From NCBI GenBank assembly GCA_030592565.1, contig JAUVIX010000141.1, positions 1-8,739 on the forward strand: a stretch of DNA of 8,739 bases, written 5' to 3'. Under the pieces are notes generated by a model. That model was not told where the DNA came from. It did not search any database and worked only from the letters and a program-made list of their open reading frames with translations. The number at the start of each line of letters is the position of its first letter. Position 1 is the stretch's first letter. Both the position numbers and the translations under genes were made by a program. The stretch is from Chlorobiota bacterium. Lineage in GTDB: Bacteria; Bacteroidota; Bacteroidia; Bacteroidales; JAADJA01. Shown in pieces: positions 4,541 to 8,739 of this stretch.

Positions 4541-7519
4541 TTAATAAACAACTATTTTTCGAGACAGATATTCATTGGTAGCTTTAAGTGTAAAAATGTA
4601 AATACCCGGATTTACAATAACACCTTCAATATTTTGTTTTTCCCATATTAATTGATGAATTCCGCTTTCCATTTTAACAGTATTCCAATTGTAGATTTGT
4701 TTACCGTGAATATCAGCAATAGTACACTTGATTTTTGTAGAAGCGGGTAAGTAAAAAGTAAAAACGGTTTTATCATTAAAAGGATTAGGCTTGTTTTGAT
4801 AGAGTATTACGTCTGAAGACCGGTTATAACTATTTTCAATATTTACCGTTAATGAGTCAACGCTGCTGCTATGCTTGGTGTCGTGTTGTTTCATAGGCCA
4901 TGGCGTTTTTGCCAGTCCTCCGTTTTCACCGTAAACAGCAAATAGTTGATCATTTTCATTTGTAAAATAAATTATACCGGAAGTATCAATAGCAGGTGAA
5001 GAAGTAATATCGTTACCAGTTTCAATAATCCATCTTTCACTGCCATCAGGATTAAGAGCATAAAAATTGCCGTTTTCGCAACCGAAATAGATACTGCCGC
5101 TACTTGCAATTGCAGGTGCTGTAAAAACAGGCATATCAAAATTTTTCACCCAAAGAATATTACCTTCATTGTCCAAAGAATACAGTGCTCCGTTATCATC
5201 ATACCAGTCGTTCACTCCAAAATAAAGTTCATTGTTAATTCCAATGGTAATTTGTGAAGCAACTTCATGAAATTCGTCAAGTAAGTCGGTAGACCATAGT
5301 TCATTTCCATTTTTATCATAAGCTTTAACACAAGGATAATAACCTCCTACAATCCCATCCATACCTCCGATATAAATTATATCGTCAGAACCAATTGTTA
5401 CGAGGCCGCTTGAATAGAAAGGTTTTTGCCAATTGAGGCTACCTCCCTGGTTAATAGAATATAACGCTCCTGTATTACCCAGGTTTCCTGCGAAAATCAA
5501 ATTTCCGGTCATATCAATTACAGGTTCGTTTAAGAATTTTTTATTTGCATAATAATTCCAAATTTCAATACCGGAATTATCAAGACAATATAAATAACCA
5601 CCGTTGTAGGTTGCCCTATCTGCAAAATACACTTTGTTTGAATTGCTGTATGCTATTGTGGTAACCTTATCATTTGCCGGGGGGTCGTAATCCCACTGTT
5701 CCACTCCTGACGAATCAATTGAGATGATAATTTTTCCGCTCGGAAAGAACAAAAAGCGGTTATCGTTTGAAATTGTAATATTTTGATAGTCGTAGCTATC
5801 CGAAGATGATAAAATGTCGTAAACCCATTTTATTTGTCCATCTGATTTGACTGCCCAAACATTGTCATATCCGGAAACATAAATGGTTTGAAAATCATCA
5901 ATAGCCGGACCGCTTTCTACATTATCGAGTTGAACAATCCATTTTATATCTCCTTCATGCGAACTCTGACCGTTAATAATTAGATCAATTACCGGTTGAT
6001 CAGGATCGTTTGAATAGATAAATAAGGTATCAGTAAACATTCCGACGGTTTCGGGGGCAAAATTTATAACCATTAATAAGCTGTCGCCCGGCAACAGAAT
6101 TTCGGTTGACAAATTATCTGTAATAATTTCGGTTACTTCAAAAACATCGCTTTCGAGTGACCAGTCTATTTCTAAGTCCTCCTCACCGATATTTTTAATA
6201 CAAATTGTATCATTTTGTTGTGCACCGGGCTCAACGTATCCGAAATCAATCAATTGCTGAGGCAAATAGATATTTGGTGATTGAACAACAATATTTTCGG
6301 CAAGACCTGTTCTGAAATTATCATGGTGCAACATAGGCCAGGGCGATTCAGCCAATTGTTCGTTCGATTCTTCAAGTGCAATCAAACAACACCCTTCGTA
6401 ATCCATATTCATCCCAAAAGTGAAAACATTCCCGTCGGTTCCTATTAAAATACTTCCGAGAGGGGAACAATCCAAACCATTTGCTACCGGATTGAAATCC
6501 CATTTTACTGTACCGTCCGAATTAATTGCATAAAATCTTCCACTTGTTGTGCCTACTGTTGAGAAATAACAAGTGCCGTTATCTGTAACTGTTGGAGTGC
6601 TTGTACTGCCTCCTGTTCCTCCAAAATAATAACTCCACACAATTGTTTGAGTGATTTTATCAATTTTATAGAGTCTTCCAAATCCTCCTCCCCAAAAATT
6701 AATTGTTCGGATATATAAATAATTGCTATCTCCGATAATTACAGCGGAAGGATTAGGCTCGTTAACTGTCAAATCCCAAAATAAGCTTCCATCGGGTGAA
6801 AAAGCTTCTATTTTTGATTTGTTTAAATCTACCGAGCTGGTTGCCATATAAATAGTACCGTCAGAGTCAATTGTCGGCTCACCGCGAACATAGTCGAACA
6901 AATCCGCAACAAATATTTCACCTCCCCAATTGTGAACCCCAATTAATTTACTAAATTCCGTTCCGAAATATATTTCTCCGCTTATAGTTACTGAAACAGG
7001 AGATGTAATATTGCCGTCGGACGATGTATATTCCCAATTGTATGTTCCTCCGGATGTTAAAGAATAGAGTTTTGGTCCCTGTGTAAAATATATATTTCCG
7101 ATTGTATCAATAGCTGCTGGTTGACCACCTGCATCATAAATCCAGTTTGTGCTTCCATCAGGATTTAAGCAGTATAATTCACCGCTATTTTGCGATACTA
7201 TTATGATTTCACCGGTTTGTGGCACTATCATAGGGTCGGTTTCAATCCGTTCCGGTATATCAACAGACCATAGCAAATTGCCTATTTCGTTCAGGCAATA
7301 TAATGTTGAAGTTGTAATACCGGCAGTGTTGTAACCGACAAAATAAATCTTTCCGGCTTGATTTGAAACAAGTTCGGTACTATGTGTGTAATCGGTATAA
7401 TAATACCATAAAAGATCGCCGTTTGATTTGAAAAATGAAAGTGCCGGTTTTGTCTGTGATATAAGTGTGTTTTGAAGCAACAGTAAAACCGAAATAAAAT
7501 ATAAGCTTTTGAGTTTCAT
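4541..7519 (-). CDS. Secreted double PQQ-like beta-propeller protein with an ASH domain and T9SS sorting tail
   Basis: The product has 992 residues. A signal peptide (about 1-22, MKLKSLYFISVLLLLQNTLIS) is followed by propeller 1 (about 25-395) built of PQQ/WD-like blades of the form GxIYFxxxxGxLYCLNxDGxxxW. A linker and an ASH/HYDIN-type immunoglobulin-like domain come next (about 412-517, LIDFGYVEPGAQQNDT to IYSNDPDQPVIDL), then propeller 2 (about 520-870). A T9SS type A sorting domain ends the protein (about 904-992, YQNKPNPFN to IYIFTLKATNEYLSRKIVVY). Both propellers close with the same motif, PWPMLHHD (393-400) and PWPMKQHD (873-880), 480 residues apart, so the unit was probably duplicated. 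The protein should cross the inner membrane by Sec and the outer membrane by T9SS. I see no catalytic motif; ligand or partner binding is likely, but PQQ binding itself is not implied. A strong promoter and a terminator bracket the gene, suggesting a single-gene transcript. Confidence 0.9.
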   Translation of the reverse strand: MKLKSLYFISVLLLLQNTLISQTKPALSFFKSNGDLLWYYYTDYTHSTELVSNQAGKIYFVGYNTAGITTSTLYCLNEIGNLLWSVDIPERIETDPMIVPQTGEIIIVSQNSGELYCLNPDGSTNWIYDAGGQPAAIDTIGNIYFTQGPKLYSLTSGGTYNWEYTSSDGNITSPVSVTISGEIYFGTEFSKLIGVHNWGGEIFVADLFDYVRGEPTIDSDGTIYMATSSVDLNKSKIEAFSPDGSLFWDLTVNEPNPSAVIIGDSNYLYIRTINFWGGGFGRLYKIDKITQTIVWSYYFGGTGGSTSTPTVTDNGTCYFSTVGTTSGRFYAINSDGTVKWDFNPVANGLDCSPLGSILIGTDGNVFTFGMNMDYEGCCLIALEESNEQLAESPWPMLHHDNFRTGLAENIVVQSPNIYLPQQLIDFGYVEPGAQQNDTICIKNIGEEDLEIDWSLESDVFEVTEIITDNLSTEILLPGDSLLMVINFAPETVGMFTDTLFIYSNDPDQPVIDLIINGQSSHEGDIKWIVQLDNVESGPAIDDFQTIYVSGYDNVWAVKSDGQIKWVYDILSSSDSYDYQNITISNDNRFLFFPSGKIIISIDSSGVEQWDYDPPANDKVTTIAYSNSNKVYFADRATYNGGYLYCLDNSGIEIWNYYANKKFLNEPVIDMTGNLIFAGNLGNTGALYSINQGGSLNWQKPFYSSGLVTIGSDDIIYIGGMDGIVGGYYPCVKAYDKNGNELWSTDLLDEFHEVASQITIGINNELYFGVNDWYDDNGALYSLDNEGNILWVKNFDMPVFTAPAIASSGSIYFGCENGNFYALNPDGSERWIIETGNDITSSPAIDTSGIIYFTNENDQLFAVYGENGGLAKTPWPMKQHDTKHSSSVDSLTVNIENSYNRSSDVILYQNKPNPFNDKTVFTFYLPASTKIKCTIADIHGKQIYNWNTVKMESGIHQLIWEKQNIEGVIVNPGIYIFTLKATNEYLSRKIVVY

Positions 7520-7554
7520 AACTATTTAGTTTTTAGCTGAATTTTACAAAATCG

Positions 7555-7586
7555 CAAATATATGAAAAATGAGAAATAAATCCAAA
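7555..7586 (-). promoter_or_regulatory. Bacteroidota-type promoter of the propeller gene
   Basis: On the minus strand TTTG (7583-7586), a spacer of exactly 20 nt, and TATATTTG (7555-7562) match the Bacteroidota consensus TTTG-N19-21-TAnnTTTG. The -7 element ends 35 bp before the ATG at 7519, giving a leader of about 30 nt. The surrounding sequence is AT-rich, which raises the chance-match rate, but both elements and the spacing are exact. Confidence 0.75.
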
Positions 7587-7610
7587 ATTTTCAACAATAT
7601 GTGGGTTGTT

Positions 7611-7663
7611 ATGACCCGTATCGTTATTCTGTTAATGATAAATGGGCATTTTTTAACCGGATA
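7611..7663 (-). repeat. Upstream block, copy B, between the LamG and propeller genes
   Basis: This is the partner of 4227-4278 (44 of 53 columns identical, one gap). It lies 26 bp after the LamG gene stop and 92-144 bp before the propeller start, upstream of that gene's promoter. Its position outside the core promoter argues against it being simply a -33/-7 pair and fits an upstream regulatory site or repeat. Confidence 0.55.
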
Positions 7664-7688
7664 CTATTTGAGCTTTTAAATTTGGTTT

Positions 7689-8739
7689 CTACTTTACGGT
7701 AATGATCCTGTTAATGCTTTTATTGCCATATTTCAGGTTTAAAATATACATTCTTGCTTTTTTGTAATGCATATTTATCATTTTTATTCCGGATCCTTCA
7801 AATTGTTTATTATAGATGATGCGCCCTGTAAGGTCTGTAATAGAAATATCAATGATCCCCGCATCTTTATCCGAAATACTGACAAATATTTTCCCATTTG
7901 ATGGGTTTGGATAGACTCTTACTTCATTTTTCAATTGCTCTTCAACCGAGACAATCAAAACAGCGACTTCGACAGTGATATTATCATCAACCACCTCGCA
8001 AGTGCCTGCCTGGGTTACAAATCCCTCTTTAGATACTGTCCAGGTGTATGTCCCGGCTTCAATATTTACAAACGTAACTTCACCATCCTGATTTGTCAGA
8101 TTGATAGTTCCGTCCAGGTCAACAACAGCATCTTCAATTGGTGTCCCTGACGGGTCTTCAAAAACAACAAAGTTAACATTATAGACAGGCTGATCAGTCA
8201 TTGTAATATCTATTGTAACATCTTCATCTATTAATTCAAAATTACCGTTAACATCCCAGTATGCATTCTTTGATACGATATAATCGTAAAGTCCGGGTTC
8301 ATAACCTTCAAAGACAACCTGACCCTGACCATTCGTAAATTTGGTTGAACCATTAAGGTTGACTGCAGCACCTTCGATAAATGCACCACCATTTTCTTCT
8401 GTAACATTAAAGGTAATAGAATATGAATCGCAGGCATCAGAATCGTACCATTCAAAGCCTATCATATTTTTAAGAAGTCCATCGTGGCCTCCAATAACAT
8501 CAGACACCAGGGTTCCTCCACATTCATTGAATTTATAGTAAGCAATAAGAGTTGTGTCGGTAGTGCCTGCGTAGTTTGTACACATATTCTCAGAAATTTC
8601 ACCGGCCGCCAATGCTCTGTTCCAGACGCGCACTTCATCAATCCTGCCGTTAAAATATTTGTAGTTAATATCATTGGTACGGGCAATTTCAAAAGGCTGA
8701 TTATTCAGAGGTATCTGGAAATTTTTATTTGCAGTAGCC
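7689..8739 (-). CDS. Secreted LamG protein with two carboxypeptidase-regulatory-like repeats and T9SS tail (5' end outside window)
   Basis: The frame is open to the right edge, so the N-terminus and start are missing; 349 residues are visible. A GTG at 8633 is not the start, because the LamG sequence continues in frame upstream of it (INYKYFNGRIDE). Visible residues about 1-103 are the end of a LamG/concanavalin-A-like domain with the hallmark FNGRIDEVRVWNRAL and a following LIAYYKFNECGGTLVSD segment. Two similar repeats follow (about 106-181 and 186-261), with matching segments FTNGQGQVVFEGYEPGLYDY and LTNQDGEVTFVNIEAGTYTW; they resemble carboxypeptidase-regulatory-like/PEGA sandwiches. A T9SS type A domain ends the protein (about 272-349, EVRVYPNPSNGKIFVSI to INRIITVK). 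LamG domains often bind glycans or proteins; a cell-surface or secreted binding role is likely, but no enzyme domain is visible. The next gene downstream has its own promoter. Confidence 0.88.
   Translation of the reverse strand, partial: ATANKNFQIPLNNQPFEIARTNDINYKYFNGRIDEVRVWNRALAAGEISENMCTNYAGTTDTTLIAYYKFNECGGTLVSDVIGGHDGLLKNMIGFEWYDSDACDSYSITFNVTEENGGAFIEGAAVNLNGSTKFTNGQGQVVFEGYEPGLYDYIVSKNAYWDVNGNFELIDEDVTIDITMTDQPVYNVNFVVFEDPSGTPIEDAVVDLDGTINLTNQDGEVTFVNIEAGTYTWTVSKEGFVTQAGTCEVVDDNITVEVAVLIVSVEEQLKNEVRVYPNPSNGKIFVSISDKDAGIIDISITDLTGRIIYNKQFEGSGIKMINMHYKKARMYILNLKYGNKSINRIITVK

Noticed and set aside
7603..7617. Possible terminator after the LamG gene
   Set aside because: GGGT and ACCC make only a 4-bp stem with no T-tract after it on the minus strand.
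8231..8692. Alternative minus-strand frames of 74-76 codons inside the LamG gene
   Set aside because: They overlap a frame with clear LamG, repeat and T9SS signatures and have no recognisable features of their own.

Overview
The window looks like chromosomal DNA of a Bacteroidota bacterium. The DNA is AT-rich. Three consecutive minus-strand genes are typical of exported proteins of this phylum: two end in a type IX secretion system (T9SS) type A sorting domain, and the third has lost its 3' end. A near-perfect Bacteroidota promoter (TTTG, 20 nt, TATATTTG) precedes one of them, and the ABC-F gene has a TAnnTTTG -7 element. I cannot assign genus or species.

Layout. (1) 60-1670, plus strand: a complete YbiT-type ABC-F ATPase. 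Its second ATP site is degenerate: the Walker A motif is lost and the catalytic Glu is replaced by His. (2) 1671-2357: about 690 bp with no convincing gene. It is dominated by a roughly 410-bp hairpin-rich segment (about 1837-2247) whose ends are inverted copies of each other, each with its own hairpin, so it resembles a dispersed non-autonomous repeat. (3) 2358 to about 2820: the 3' remnant of an IS3-family insertion sequence, holding the C-terminal third of the transposase, a 17-bp perfect hairpin just after its stop, and degenerate repeats near a probable IS end. (4) About 2812-4203, minus strand: a secreted leucine-rich/receptor-L-like repeat protein gene cut off where the IS remnant begins. 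(5) 4204-4540: intergenic, with an intrinsic terminator for the next gene and a 52-bp block that recurs at 7611-7663. (6) 4541-7519, minus strand: a 992-residue secreted double beta-propeller protein with an ASH/HYDIN-like domain between the propellers and a T9SS tail. (7) 7689-8739, minus strand: the 3' part of a LamG protein with two carboxypeptidase-regulatory-like repeats and a T9SS tail; it runs off the right edge.

How the parts relate. Transcription on the minus strand runs LamG gene, then propeller gene, then repeat-protein gene. Each of the last two has its own upstream region, and a terminator separates them, so this is a cluster of separately expressed surface or secreted proteins rather than a tight operon. 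The ABC-F gene faces the other way and is functionally unrelated. I found no CRISPR array, tRNA, rRNA, toxin-antitoxin pair or recognisable defence system. The items most worth following are the broken L-domain gene and its junction with the IS, the intergenic repeat, the shared 53-column upstream block, and the His-for-Glu change in the ABC-F protein.
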